DNA from: Isoetes taiwanensis
Lineage: Eukaryota; Streptophyta; Lycopodiopsida; Isoetales; Isoetaceae
Direction of reading: 5' to 3'
DNA: 64,000 nt
Assembly (NCBI GenBank): GCA_021234155.1
Contig: JAJEKV010000053.1
Location: forward strand, 3,461,149-3,525,148
A program made the translations under genes and the position numbers. Positions within the stretch are counted from its first letter, which is position 1. Each line of letters opens with the position of its first letter. Of this stretch, positions 22,106 to 33,600 are shown piece after piece. Below the pieces are notes generated by a model. It made no database searches. It was not told the DNA's origin and was given only the letters and a program-made list of their open reading frames with translations.

Positions 22106-24208
22106 ATAAAAAACCCTTTATACAACCGTTTCCAGATACCCAAACTTAAAAATTCTTACGTAAAAATTAAGTTCAGAATTTGTTCTAGAAAATCTACAGA
22201 CAAATTTCCTAGACCAAAGATAAAGTTAGATTAAAATTCTAGATATTGGATAAGTTCAAAGGTATACATATTTCAAAAAAATCAAATTTGTTTAACCATT
22301 AAACCTTATGATTGTATCCAATGAGATATCCCATCGAATGTATACATAGGTTCCAAACCTGTACATGTTCTTACAGCTTTCTATACATTGAATTTCTCCT
22401 TATGGAACATGCTTACTTGATAGCTTGTAGTTTGAACCATAAATTTTAAGTAGAAGTAGAAACATCAGATGATGGAACAAGAAAACACCTGTTACCGGCA
22501 GTTAAAGTACCCAAAGATTAGCGGTGGTAGGTTCATGCTTAACTGGTGTGTAAGCTATAGGTTTTCTTGGGTTTATCCCTTTACCATGCCACAATGTATT
22601 AAAACATAACCGTGCATGTGAATAGTTCCAAGTTCTACCGGTATTTAAAACAGTTGAGGCAAGATTTAGGTACATTTCCAGATCCTTCATGCTCGATGCT
22701 CCCCTTACCTTAGAGCCATCATTGAGTTTTACTTGAAGTTACCCATGTACTTACTTCATGACCGCCATTAGTTTATGGTAAGCCCTTTGTGATTTCTTTG
22801 CTCAACTGGAAAATCAAATTACTAGCAATAAATCCGCACCCTCATCCATTAAATACCTTCACATGGAGTTTACTTATTTAGTCCAAGGGTATATATTCTC
22901 ATAAAAACATTTACTTACTATATTATTTTACCAAGGCTTATCTAACCTTAGCTATTTCTATATATACACCATAGATCATTTAACCCTTGAGCATTCATCC
23001 TATCAAGCGATAATGAGCAAATTTATATCATCTAATCAATCTCATGCCGCATCTTAGTCCATATAATGGGTTAACACGCCGTAAGTATGTAACTTGAACC
23101 TGGTCAAACGAAACATGAGATCCGCTTTCCATAATTAGGAATAAAACTTAATCAAATGTAAGTTAAAGAATGTATTATTAGGCTCAATACATTTTGTTAC
23201 CTAAAACCCTCTCCGGATTATTCGATCCGACAATTTTTGGCAACAAATTTGTAGACCGCGGAAATTTTCATGGTCATATACCTGATCTATTTAAAGCGTA
23301 ATGTAAGATGACGTAAATATTTCATGCTTTATTCATTTTCATGCTGCATCACTAGATCTAAGTCTATATTACTCATTAAGTATAAATACAAGGAAGAAAC
23401 CCAAAAACCTGAATGGTCTTCGATTTTGGAGAGCTCCCAATTGTAAAGATGAGTTGGTTGGTGCCTTCATAGGATCTCAGTTCTTTTGTGAGAAGTCTCA
23501 ACCTCTCGATTGCAAAAGCCTCTTGCCTGTTGTTTTCGGTAGTTTTGGTGCTAGCATTCCCTTCCTTGATGTTGGTATTACTAACATCATTTCCGTGAGA
23601 TTGAAGAACTCTTACCGCTATTCCGCCTGTGGCCTTTGGTCGCTTCTAAAATCGAACAATTTCTTGTTCTTGGCCCTCCGCTTCCTTTTCAAACTCCAAA
23701 ATTCTTCCTAGTGGCCATGTTTAAATCAACCCTTCTTTCTACCCATTAACCAATAGTTACATCGATCCAAAGATTCTCCTCACCAAGACAAGCACAGAAG
23801 AGCCATCCGAATGGATTGACATGCATATATTTATAGCGTAATATGGCGTGGTACTTTAGACATCTCCCATACATCTTAAGTTGTGTCCTTAAGTTTCCAA
23901 AGTAGAAAAGAACATACCTAAAAACGGATTTTGTGAGCAAATTTTATTGCCGGACAGAGGTCACGCCTCCATCTGGTCGTTCCTTGATACCGCCACGGTA
24001 GATGTCGATCATGCATAACCCTAAAAGGTTAAAAAAAGACAATTTTGCATAAACCATTAATGCTATCCTTCTTGTATTTTTAATTATAATTTGGGGAAAA
24101 CTATACCCCTTATACCATTACCTCATATGTCCATATTTGTCCAATCATGTTAGATAGAGTAATGGTTTTTCAATTATTACTTACATTGCGAGATATTCTC
24201 ATAATACA
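22106..24208 (-). repeat. 2.1-kb direct repeat, copy B (pLTR/LTR-like)
   Basis: Upstream (minus sense) copy of the repeat. It carries TATA-like CTATAAATATATGCAT (23836-23821) and an ATG at 23718-23716, followed by a frame-broken stretch that includes NDVSNTNIKEGNASTKT and RQEAFAIERLRLLTKELRS, down to about 23410. There the frame meets CAGGTTTTT, a possible splice donor; introns inside the pseudo-LTR are known in Penelope elements. It is flanked on the right by about 30 A residues (24210-24236). Confidence 0.8.
23821..23836 (-). promoter_or_regulatory. TATA-like element in direct repeat B
   Basis: CTATAAATATATGCAT on the minus strand, about 105 bp upstream of the first ATG of the element; conserved in copy A at 17792-17807. 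Confidence 0.4.
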
Positions 24209-24236
24209 AAAAAAAAAAAAAAAAAAAAAAAAAAAC

Positions 24237-25810
24237 ATAACAACTAGACTTATTTTAGATTGAGGTAAAAAAATATTTGAAGGCACAAGAAAAAAAAAAA
24301 CAACAAACTGCTTTTATATAGGTAGAGATTAGTCTAGATTTATATATAACTTTAATATTTACAAATAAGCATTCTTTTATTTGTCAAACACTATTTATGA
24401 GTTTTTCAAAAATGACTTATATATTACTATTTTAAAATTTTATATTTTTAATAAATATATTATTTATCATAGTACATGGTAAGAGTTTGTAAATAATGAA
24501 ATCCTTTATAATTGTATTAAGTCAATGAGTTAATCAATTTATCAAACTATTAAGATTCATTTACAAATTGTTTTTTCATCAAATATAAATTTGTTAAATC
24601 ATTGAAATTTTAGGATTTATATTTTTAGATTATTTATTCAAAAATGTAGCTTTCAATAGATTCAAGTAAAAATTAGTTTAGATACCCGGTTTAGGCTCAT
24701 TTTTGATTAGAAAATAGATTTATATAATATAACTTTTAAAGCTTATAGAAAAGTCAATAAGGGTTAAAAGATTATATACTATCATCCTTGAAGTGCTATC
24801 TATTAAATTTGGATAGGTCCAAAGTTTGTTGAATTTGTCATCAAAGGATACGGTAGAATCAAAGAGCTTATGAAAATTTTCATATTTTCCAGATGTCTAT
24901 TATTTTATCCCAAGAACTAAAGTTAAACATATTCTAGACAATGACCCTATAGAGATAGAATCGTTTCTTCCTAACATGAAAGCTATAGAAGACGAAAAAA
25001 TTTTGGCAATAAAAAATAATATTCTGATGAGCAAGAAATTGAAGCCAAGATTGATAGGATTTTGGAAGAATTCTTGGAGAAATAGGTCCAAGAAAATAAG
25101 AGTAGAAACAATTTATAAGCAAATCATAAATTACTTGTAGATATATAAGTATTGAAGGTTTGTTAGATCTTAATACTAGTTATCGATCGAAATGCCATGA
25201 ATTGCAGATGACCAAGTTCATCAAAAAAATACCTAGTAGTAAAAAGATCAGAAAAACAAAATAATTTAATGCCCTTACACTTGCCAAAATTATCAAAATG
25301 CCCAAAAAAAGGTTACTGGCTACAATGGCAACAAATTTTTCTATAGCAGGAAGAACGAACAAGTGCCTTCACAAAACATATAGATGGCAACAAGATGCTT
25401 CTGGTATAAAGAAAGATCAGCCAAATTGTTCTTGAAGTTTTCAAGCTATAGTACTTTTCGGAAGTAAGTTCTTGAATAATAACTCAAATGAGTATAACTT
25501 GTGAATTCCAACCCCGATTTAGACGAATTGGGGTTCTTTGGAAGACTCTTATCCTAATCTACAATGTTATAAAGATAAATTTTGAATTTGATGAGCTAGA
25601 AAAGTAATATTGCCAAAAGTTACCAAATATGCCTCTAAGTTGGAGAGCGCTTTAACTATTCTAGAAAAAAAAGATAAGACACTTGTGGTTTGAGATTGAG
25701 AATCAGATATTTTTGGTCCCTAAATTTCTTGAAAATTCTCTTATGTAACTGATAATAATGGTTCATAAACTCCTTGAAATAATCTAGTGTGTCATTGTTA
25801 ATGATGCCGA
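24237..25810. other. AT-rich non-coding region with repeat fragments
   Basis: No gene. 24650-24862 is a lone arm of the foldback element described at 26713-27441 (shared CTTGAAGTGCTATCTATTAA). 25330-25430 (GAACGAACAAGTGCCTTCAC onward) recurs at 26545-26640. Confidence 0.6.
25340..25405. repeat. direct repeat, first copy (partner near 26546)
   Basis: GAACGAACAAGTGCCTTCAC followed by AAAACATATAGATGGCA and CAAGATGCTT, near-identical in both copies about 1.2 kb apart. Indicates a segmental duplication that spans the tRNA-like region. Confidence 0.7.
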
Positions 25811-25883
25811 TGGAGAAGTTGGATATCGATCCCAATGCCTCTCACATGCAACGCGAGCACTCTACCATCTGAGCCACAACCCC
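25811..25883 (-). tRNA. tRNA-Ala(UGC)-like gene or pseudogene
   Basis: Exactly 73 nt that fold as a cloverleaf on the minus strand: acceptor GGGGTTG/CTTCTCC (two mismatches), D stem GCTC/GAGT with AGATGGTA loop, anticodon stem CTCGC/GTGAG with loop GTTGCAT (anticodon TGC), T stem TTGGG/TCCAA, discriminator A. The A-box-like TGGCTCAGATGG is intact; the B box is GGATCGATATCC, off consensus by the ATCGA start. No T4 terminator directly downstream. The acceptor mismatches and a second, worse copy 294 bp away favour a tRNA-derived repeat or pseudogene over an active gene. Confidence 0.6.
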
Positions 25884-26108
25884 ATAATAACACTTTAGCT
25901 CCTTAAAGCCTCTTATTAGCAGTTTGATATATGGATAGAAGCCATTGCATTAGCAGATATTGCTAAATAATTATTTAAATTTGAATTTGACTTTTTTTTT
26001 GCTGGTGATTCTTTTATATCACTATTTGACAATGATATTATTTTAAATTTTAATTCGGGATCATTTGAGTCTTTCATGTCCTTATTTAACAATGATGTTC
26101 AAAAACAA

Positions 26109-26177
26109 TGGAGAAATTTATCGATCCAATGTCTCTCGCATGGAAAGCAAACACTCTACCATCTGAACCACAACCCC
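26109..26177 (-). pseudogene. degenerate tRNA-Ala-like copy
   Basis: Same sequence type as 25811-25883 and in the same orientation, with about 100 bp of shared flank (TTTAGCTCCTTAAAG on one side, ACAATGATG on the other). It is 69 nt: four bases are missing in the T arm, and the anticodon loop has TTTCCAT instead of GTTGCAT, so a functional tRNA is unlikely. It arose by local duplication, not by independent insertion. Confidence 0.65.
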
Positions 26178-26712
26178 ATAATGACATTTTAGCTCCTTAA
26201 AGTCCTCTAATACTAGATCCCATATATAAATAGGAGAACGTTACTAAACTAGAATTAAAGAGCTCGAGAGCATTTGGAGTGTAATATGAGTGTTTTACTT
26301 GCTTGAATCATCCGACCGTAACACCAAAATTACTTAGAAGTGCTTCCCGATATTGATTTTACAAAATTGAACCTAATGTGAAATTTAACACGCAAACCTT
26401 CTCGACCGAGTCGATAAAGCTACCCTGGCGCCATGGATCCAAAGATGACCACATTTATCAAAAGTACTCTAGCAACAATTAGATTATAGGAAACAATGTC
26501 TTTAATGCACTGCATAATGGCAACATCTTTTCTACCCGGCCAGAGAACGAACAAGTGCCTTCACAAAACATATAGATGGCATCAAGATGCTTGGGTTTGA
26601 AGTAAATCATCAACATTTTGGTGTCATTAAGTATCACACAATTGAACTTATATACTTTTTGCTACATTTTAAAATTTTGTAATTATAGCAATTAAACCTT
26701 AATATAGATTCA
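26178..26712. other. non-coding; second copy of the 25.34-kb direct repeat
   Basis: Only the repeat at about 26546-26612 is recognised; no gene. Confidence 0.5.
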
Positions 26713-27441
26713 AGGTGTGCTACCATATCGAAGGGCATTATGACATGTTTAACAAAACTTGGACTTATTCGGATCTAATAGATAGCTTTCAAGGATGTCA
26801 CATGATAAAATTATATGTTCTTGTTGATTTTAATAATTTCATCGGGCTTATCAATAAAATAAAATATGATGGCTATTAAAGTGTAGAACTAATTTCTATA
26901 CTAATTTTTGCTTCAATCTATTTAGAATTAAATTTTTGATACGAAAAAAGAACTATATATGACTAAAATGTTTATATTTAAAGAAACTTTCAAATGATTA
27001 GTTTATTATTGATGAAGTAACTCATAAAATTGTTAAAAAATTAATTTAATCACAAATTTCAACAATAATAAACTATGTAAAAATGGTCATTAAAACTAAA
27101 GTATAACATTTTAATTAACTTTAACATGAAACTTTTCTTAAGATATTTTTAAAGAGTGCTAAGAATTTGTAAATCGTGAAATCACCTAAAAATTGAAACT
27201 ATATATTCTCAAAAGATGAAATTCGAAATATATTCAAGTGAAAATTAGTCTAGAAAGCAATTTTATACTTTGTTAACAATTATTTTTAATTTAAGGATAA
27301 ACTTATATAATTAAAACTTATAAAATTATTAAAATCAAGAAAGATTAAATGATACATATAATTGCATTCTTGAAGTGCTATCTATTAACTATATAGTCAA
27401 ATTTTATTGAATATGTCATCATCTTAAGATTTGGTACACCT
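26713..27441. mobile_element. foldback (MITE-like) element with ~200-bp inverted arms
   Basis: The left arm from AGGTGTGCTACC (26713) and the right arm ending GGTACACCT (27441) are inverted copies over about 200 bp. Shared blocks include AATAGATAGC..TTCAAG, TTGATTTTAATAATTT and GACTAATTTTT. The 729-bp unit is AT-rich and has no coding capacity. A fragment of the same element (right arm only) lies at 24650-24862, so it is a family. No target-site duplication was evident. Confidence 0.65.
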
Positions 27442-27540
27442 AGAGTGCAAAAGTTCTCGTTTTAGGGGTTTCTCGTTAAGAAACATTCGTGTCTATTTTT
27501 ATGTAGCCAAACTTTTTAGCAAAAGTTAGGGAAGATATAT

Positions 27541-28195
27541 TTGGGCCCGCGCACGCGCACGAATAAGAATTCTTCTTCCATGTGTAATGTTCTCCTAGGT
27601 TTGGAGTATTTCGCAGATACAAGATACAGGGAATCGTTTGTCCACATGAATGGCAAGAAAATTAATAGATGTGAGATCCCTGATGCAGATATAACAAACA
27701 ATATTCCACCAATGCTTTTAATGATTCAGCATATCCGAGAAGAAGGTTCCTAATGACAGGTTCAACAAGAGGATTTGCAAGGGCAGAGTATGTGGGGAGA
27801 ATGGTTTTGGGATAGTGAAAAAGAAGTTTAGGATCCTTAAGGGTTTGCCTATTCATGTTGGTAGGGCAGCCAAGATTATTCATGTTACACCTGTTCTATG
27901 GAATTTCTGCATAATGGAGAATTTGGAAATGGAGATGCTGGCCATAGAAGCAGACTTGCCAGAATTAAACTACTATAAGGCCGAAGACATGAACAAGAAA
28001 ATGAAGAAGGAAGGAGACTTGATAAGACATATCATCTTCTATAATAGGGATGTCAAAAATGTACTTCGATTCATTTTGGCAATTCAAATCATTTTTCACA
28101 ATCTAAAATGTCAATGTATAAGCTTTCTCATTTGTGGAAAACCTGCTATAATTCAACTGTTCATAGTGCAAAAACTGAGTCCGACCAAAACCTAA
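27541..28195 (+). pseudogene. PIF/Harbinger transposase (DDE_Tnp_4) remnant
   Basis: C-terminal half of a Harbinger-type nuclease, the enzyme that cuts and joins these DNA transposons. NDSAYPRRRFL near 27720 corresponds to the family's second catalytic Asp (usual GDSAYPLxxFL). It is followed in another frame by FNKRICKGRVCGENGFGIVK and FRILKGLPIHVGRAAKIIHV, matching the VENAFGxLKxRFRIL region, and then ATLVL-HNF-like VTPVLWNFCIMEN. The usual catalytic Glu in VENAF lines up with the E of GENGF. One or two frameshifts; the first catalytic Asp is not clearly seen. Terminal inverted repeats were not found. Confidence 0.7.
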
Positions 28196-28736
28196 TCCAT
28201 ATCCACCATCAACAACCTGCATTAGCTAGGTAGATGACACCAATGAAGCTTCAAATGTGCTTGCATAAATATCCTATCAAAGCTGCGTGGCCTTTACATC
28301 TTGATCATGCAGCTGAGTATATTGAAGGTCCTTGTTTTACAGTGTTTGCCTTCAAGAATCATATCTGGAGTCAAGACAAAAGAAGATGAGCACATTAGCT
28401 TCCATAAACAATATAAAAAAATAGATTAATGGCCTCGAAGGAAGAGCAATGCAGACATGGGCTTATAATGGAGAGCATTGCACATTTTTCAGAGGATTCC
28501 AAATCAAATAATATCCAATATAAGAAACCTATCTGATGTAGAATCATATTGAATAAATAACATCTGGATGGTGGAAAGGTTGCAATCTTTATAAGTGGAA
28601 TCTAGAATTCTAGCTCAGTTGAGGATAACTCCTTTTCTATTCAGGTAAACAGAAAGCCCATAATTAGGAACTTGATTATTAATTTCTTAAGTGCTTCTTA
28701 GCATTTTCAGTTCAACTTTTTAACTCATAAAGAGTT
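28196..28736. other. no feature recognised
   Basis: Flank between the Harbinger remnant and the LINE insertion site; no supportable frame. Confidence 0.4.
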
Positions 28737-28753
28737 AAGGATTTGAGTGAGGC
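28737..28753. repeat. target-site duplication of the LINE, left copy
   Basis: AAGGATTTGAGTGAGGC, repeated exactly at 34548-34564 directly after the poly-A tail. Confidence 0.95.
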
Positions 28754-28964
28754 GGAAAGAGTGGATAAGGTAAGGATGGATGCGCCCTAGGGTTTCTGCC
28801 GGAGGCTGCTTTACGTTTGTGCTCATATCTTGAGCTACAGACCTCGGATTACGGTGTTCTTTGGCTCGTTGGAAAGCTGATTCAGAGCTCTTTCCAACGG
28901 TGTGTGGCATCGCAGGTTTTAGGTTCCGGCTGATTGCCTTTTCGGCCCTGACAGTTTCGGCTCT

Positions 28965-30660
28965 ATGGCGTCAACTTCCAAGCTGCCTGCAAAACCTCCT
29001 GTATCCATGCCGGTGCAGGGGGCAAATTTGGCATTGCATGTTAACCCTTTGGCTTATAGTGAGAATGTCTTTCAAGATGCTGATTTTCCTGTTTTGGCAC
29101 CCCACCTGGTGCAATCAAGAGTACAAGTGCTTTGAATAGCGGTAATGCTTACGTGGATGGTGCCTCGGCCACGGGTGTCAATTCTAACAAAGATCGGGCC
29201 TCGCCCACTTCTTTGGAGGTCCTCAACTTCTGGAGTAAATGCTAGCAGGGGGAGCTTTAGTGATTGGATCAAGAAGGACTTGTCTTCAACTACGCCCGGG
29301 CGTGCGGTTGCTACTATTGATGTGATGATTCGGGATAATAAAAAGAGATCTTAGTAATCTTTTGGGTGAGTTAAAGCAAAGGAGACCACGCTTGGAACTT
29401 CGAGTTACCTTCGTTGAAGTTTTCTATCAGCCCCAAATGTGTAAGAATACTCTTCAAGCCCGGGTACAATGTGGTCGAGATTGATCATGACTTACACAAG
29501 AAGTGTATTAGTAACTTGTTGTCGTTTAGTGTGGTTGGTCAATATAACGGAGCATTTCTTGATAGTAGGAAGCTTGGCTATTGGTTGTTGGTCATCTTCG
29601 GAGATTAGGGTTGCCACCTTATCGTACTTTAAAGATCTTTGGATAAGAAGTTCTTTTGATCGTTTTTGATGATGCCGTGGTCGTTGAGCAACCGGTGGCA
29701 CGTGGTGTGGACCCAATGTGGAGTGATTATATTTTGTACCAGCCTTTACCGCCTGGATTTTCTCCCCGTATGACTCCCCGCTCTTAGGATGCCATGTTGG
29801 TTTTCTATTCCTAATCTTCCTCCCCGATCTCTTGGTGCCGGGAGTTTCTTATCGGGATTGCTAATGGTGCGGGTACTCATCCGGCCCATTCTATTGTTGA
29901 TGGTGCTAAAATTTGTGTTTCTCTTCCTTCCGTCGTCGGTCTTCCCCGACCAGGTGGTTGTGAAAAAGTGGCCCTATCTTTCTCGAAGTATGCTTTGCGG
30001 TTGCTCAATGGCCCTCAAACTTGCTGATTTATTTCCTCAACTTGCTTTATTTGCAAATTTTTTGCTAAAAGAGATCGCCTCGCAATGGTCCCTTCTTCCT
30101 CTGTGCCTCCTACCTCTGTTGTGTCTCCATTACCCTCTGTTGTCCCTTCTGCCAATGCTACTGCGACCTCTGTTGTTGCTACTCCATCTGCTGCTAAAAC
30201 CACTATCCCACAGAAGATTGTGCATACTCCCGCTTTTGAAGAGGATGCTAGGGCTAAGTTACAGAAGATCCAGGAATTGCAAGAGCGGCATGAAAGTGTT
30301 CAAGAACATCATGAAAATGCCCAAGAGGGATGGACAAATGTTAATTGGAAAAGAGCTGCACGCAATAAGGCTAGTCAACATGTGTCACATGTCATGAGCG
30401 ATTCTGATAATTTGCATGGAAGGGTGGAGCAGAGAGGAGGCTCTCCCTTGCCAGTTACCCAACAAAATAATGGGGGGGTAGAGCAGAGAGAGGAGGCTCT
30501 CCCTCACCGAGTGCTTGAACAAAACAATGGAAGGGTGGAACAGAGGAGGCTCCCCTTGCCAATTTCGGGGCGAGGTGGGCTGACCTCCCTTCAGAACCAT
30601 GCGAGATGGACATGGTTGAGGCTGGCTCTATTGGTATGGAGGTGGAGCATAATATTTTGG
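28965..30660 (+). pseudogene. LINE ORF1 (nucleic-acid-binding, DUF4283-like), frame-broken
   Basis: ATG at 28965 opens MASTSKLPAKPPVSMPVQG. The middle part carries VVGQYNGAFLDSRKLGYWLL and, further on, PVARGVDPMWSDYILYQPLP and IPNLPP, matching the plant LINE ORF1 domain (DUF4283) that binds element RNA. The C-terminal third (30085-30714) is low complexity: Ser/Thr/Pro/Val-rich, then EEDARAKLQKIQELQERHES, a short coiled-coil stretch, then three repeats of GRVEQR with Gln/Asn-rich linkers (about 30415-30560). No CCHC knuckle was seen. At least five frame changes. Confidence 0.65.
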
Positions 30661-30664
30661 CCAC

Positions 30665-33600
30665 ATGAACCTGTTGTCTTGGAATGTGAGGGGAGTGGCT
30701 TCTTCCCCAAGTAAAAGAAGGGTTGTCTCTTTACCCGCCTAAGTTTTCTCACGACCTTTTGTTGCCTCCAAGAGCATAAATGCCGCCGCGGTGATGTACA
30801 TAAAGTAGCTAATGTATTTGGACCGGGACTATAATGTCTTGGTGTCTGCCTGCCGATGCATCTAAGGCTGGTGTGCTTATCGCATGGAAGTCATCTGTGG
30901 ATGTCACTTTTACTCAAGCAGATAGGTTAAGCAAGTGGATAATAATCAAATGGAAAGATAAGGGCCAAGAATGGGTTTGATAAATGTGTATGCTCATAAT
31001 AGACCTCGTCGTCGTGGTGCTTTGTGGGCAACTCGAGGGAGTAAAGTTCTCCGGCTTGGACAAAATGTTGCATGGTTGCTCGCGTTGGCGACTTCAATAT
31101 GGTCGAGTTGGAAAGAGATAGAAGTGGTCGCGGCTCAAGTGGTGCAAGGATTCGGCGAGAGCAATGGCTACGCCTTTTACATGATGGTGGGACTTATGGA
31201 GATTGATGGTGATCGGTCCTTTACGTGGTGTAATGGTTGGACAGAGCTTTGTGAGCTTATGCAAGGCATGATAGAGGATACTTTAATACTTGTGCAGCTG
31301 CTCGGCTAGCGGATTTTCGTCGCTCAAATCTTCTGGATAGCTCTGTGTCTGATCATAATCCACAACTTCTAACTAATGATGTGGCTAATTGTCATCGACC
31401 TACCAGGACCTACTTTAAGCTTAATTGCAAGTACCTGGAGGATGATGAGTTCAAAGTTGGCTGTAGTCGGGCTTGGTCTCGGGCCTTCTCACCTCGTAGG
31501 GGCATGTCTGGGGTTGTTGCAGCGTTGTCTGCAGTGAAGTCATTTGCAAAAGAATATGGGAGAGTCAGAGCTGCTGAAGCTAGAGGGCTATTGACCGCAT
31601 TGTACCGAGAATTAGAAGTACTCGGCTCATTGGCCATACTAATGGAGTCGAGAAAAGGAGTTATTATCTCAGATCAAGGCTATAGAAACCGTAAAAGTTC
31701 ATGAAGCCAAAGTGAAGGCAGTGGTTGCGATGGTTCAAAGGGCGGTGATAGATGTACCCGGTTCTTTTGCGGTCGCAAAGAAGAAGGAAACTCGCCACTT
31801 CTATACATTCTTTGGTGCTGCCAGATGGTGCTCTTATCTCCGATCCGGTGAATCTTAAGCAGTATCTTCATCATCACTTTTCTTCATTCTTTGCACGACA
31901 CCCATTGCCCTTTCAGAAGGACATGCAATTGGCTGTGTTGACTAAGGTGCGTCGATTGTTTTGAAGAGCGAGGTTGCTTCTGGAGTCTAATATTGTGAAG
32001 GAGGACTTAAAAGCGTGTGGCTCTCTTGAAAAGGGATAAATGCCCAGGGTCTTGATGGCTTTCCTATTGAATTCTTTCGGAAGTCTTTGGATTTGGTTGG
32101 AGGATGACATATATGATGCCTTTTGTGAGTTTAGAGATTTAGGAGCCTTGATAAGATTTTGAATCTGAGTTGTATCTCTCTCATTCCAAAGAACAAGGAA
32201 CCCAAGACTATTTCTCGGACCGGGCGACCTATTACATTGCTTTCCTACGTGTACAAGATCTTTGCTAAGACATTGGGCGAAAGAGTCCGAGACATCTTGG
32301 GACGCTATCTCGTCAACACAAACGGCTTTCTCCCTCGTCGTTGTATTCTCAACAACGTGGGCTGGCCGATATGAAGGAATATATTGGGCCCGATTCACGT
32401 GGTCATAGAGCAAATGTATCTTAAGCTTGATTTTGCTAAAGCCTACGATAGTGTTGATTGGGGCTTCTTGGAGAAGTGTCTTCTTGCACTTGGGTTTGGG
32501 GAGTCATTCACAAGGAATGTCATGAAGCTCCATACATCAGCCGGATCATCGTGTCCTTTTCCGCATGAGCCATCGGATATTTTTGTAGTGGGTAGAGGAA
32601 TTGACGGGGTTGTCCCTTAGCACCCTTGCTTTTCACAATTGTGGCGAAGTCTTGTCAGACTCTTCTCCGTGGCTACCCAAGATGGCGTTATTCAAGGCCT
32701 CCCAATGGACGATGGTTCTCAAGAGGTATGTAACCAATATGCCGATGACACTTTTTTGTTCCTAATTGCCGAGGTCGAGAATCTTCGTAATGCTAAGCTA
32801 TTATTAGACACATTCTCCTTAGCATCGGGGAGTTCTTGTAGGGTGGCAAAATGTACTGACTTTGTGGACGTTGGGCGGTCCCATCCCTCCACGTATTTTG
32901 GACTATCCTTGGAAGATTCTTCGCATGGCAATACCACAAAGTTGCTTGGTATCCCGGTTGGAATTCATGTCTCTGCTTCAGATGCTTGGGATGAAATCAT
33001 TAGTGGGTTGCAAAAGCACTTGTTTTGGTGGAATCTGACTAAACCGGTCCATGCCCGGTAGAGAATTTGTGGCTAAATGTGTTCTTAGTAATACTCATGT
33101 CTACATGATACTCGCTTTTACTAGCTCCGGGCAGTTGTAAGATGGAGGAGATTGTGCGTATCGTCAGAAATTTTATTTGGGGTGGAAATGAGTTAGGAGC
33201 AGTGGTCAAGGTAGCTTGGGCGAAATGCATTAGACCTAAGGCAGCTGGTGGTCTTGGTATGTTGGATTTTCACCTCCAAAGCAAGGTGATGATATCAAAG
33301 TTCATTTGGAGGATTTTCATTGGTAAGGATGATTCTCCTGGCCTGAGGTTGTTGGTGCAGTCGATTCAGCATTGTCTCCCATTTCATAAGGCTTCCATTA
33401 AGCCCCTCCTTCCTTGGGCTTTGCTTTATCATATGCATCCGTATCCTAATGCTTCTCCCTTTCTAAAGGGGTTGCTTTGACTTGGGACCTTTGTCGGTCT
33501 CTCTTTCCATATTAATCCCGAGGCATGTCTTGGGTTGTCCACTCCATGCTGGTGGATTCCTTTGCAGGACACTCCAGAGAATGTGCCTCTAAGTGTGGTT

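Noticed and set aside
16098-24208. Ordinary Ty3 or Copia LTR retrotransposon
   Set aside because: No TG..CA ends, no primer-binding site or polypurine tract seen, and RT motifs (PMG, IDD) do not fit LTR-type RT.
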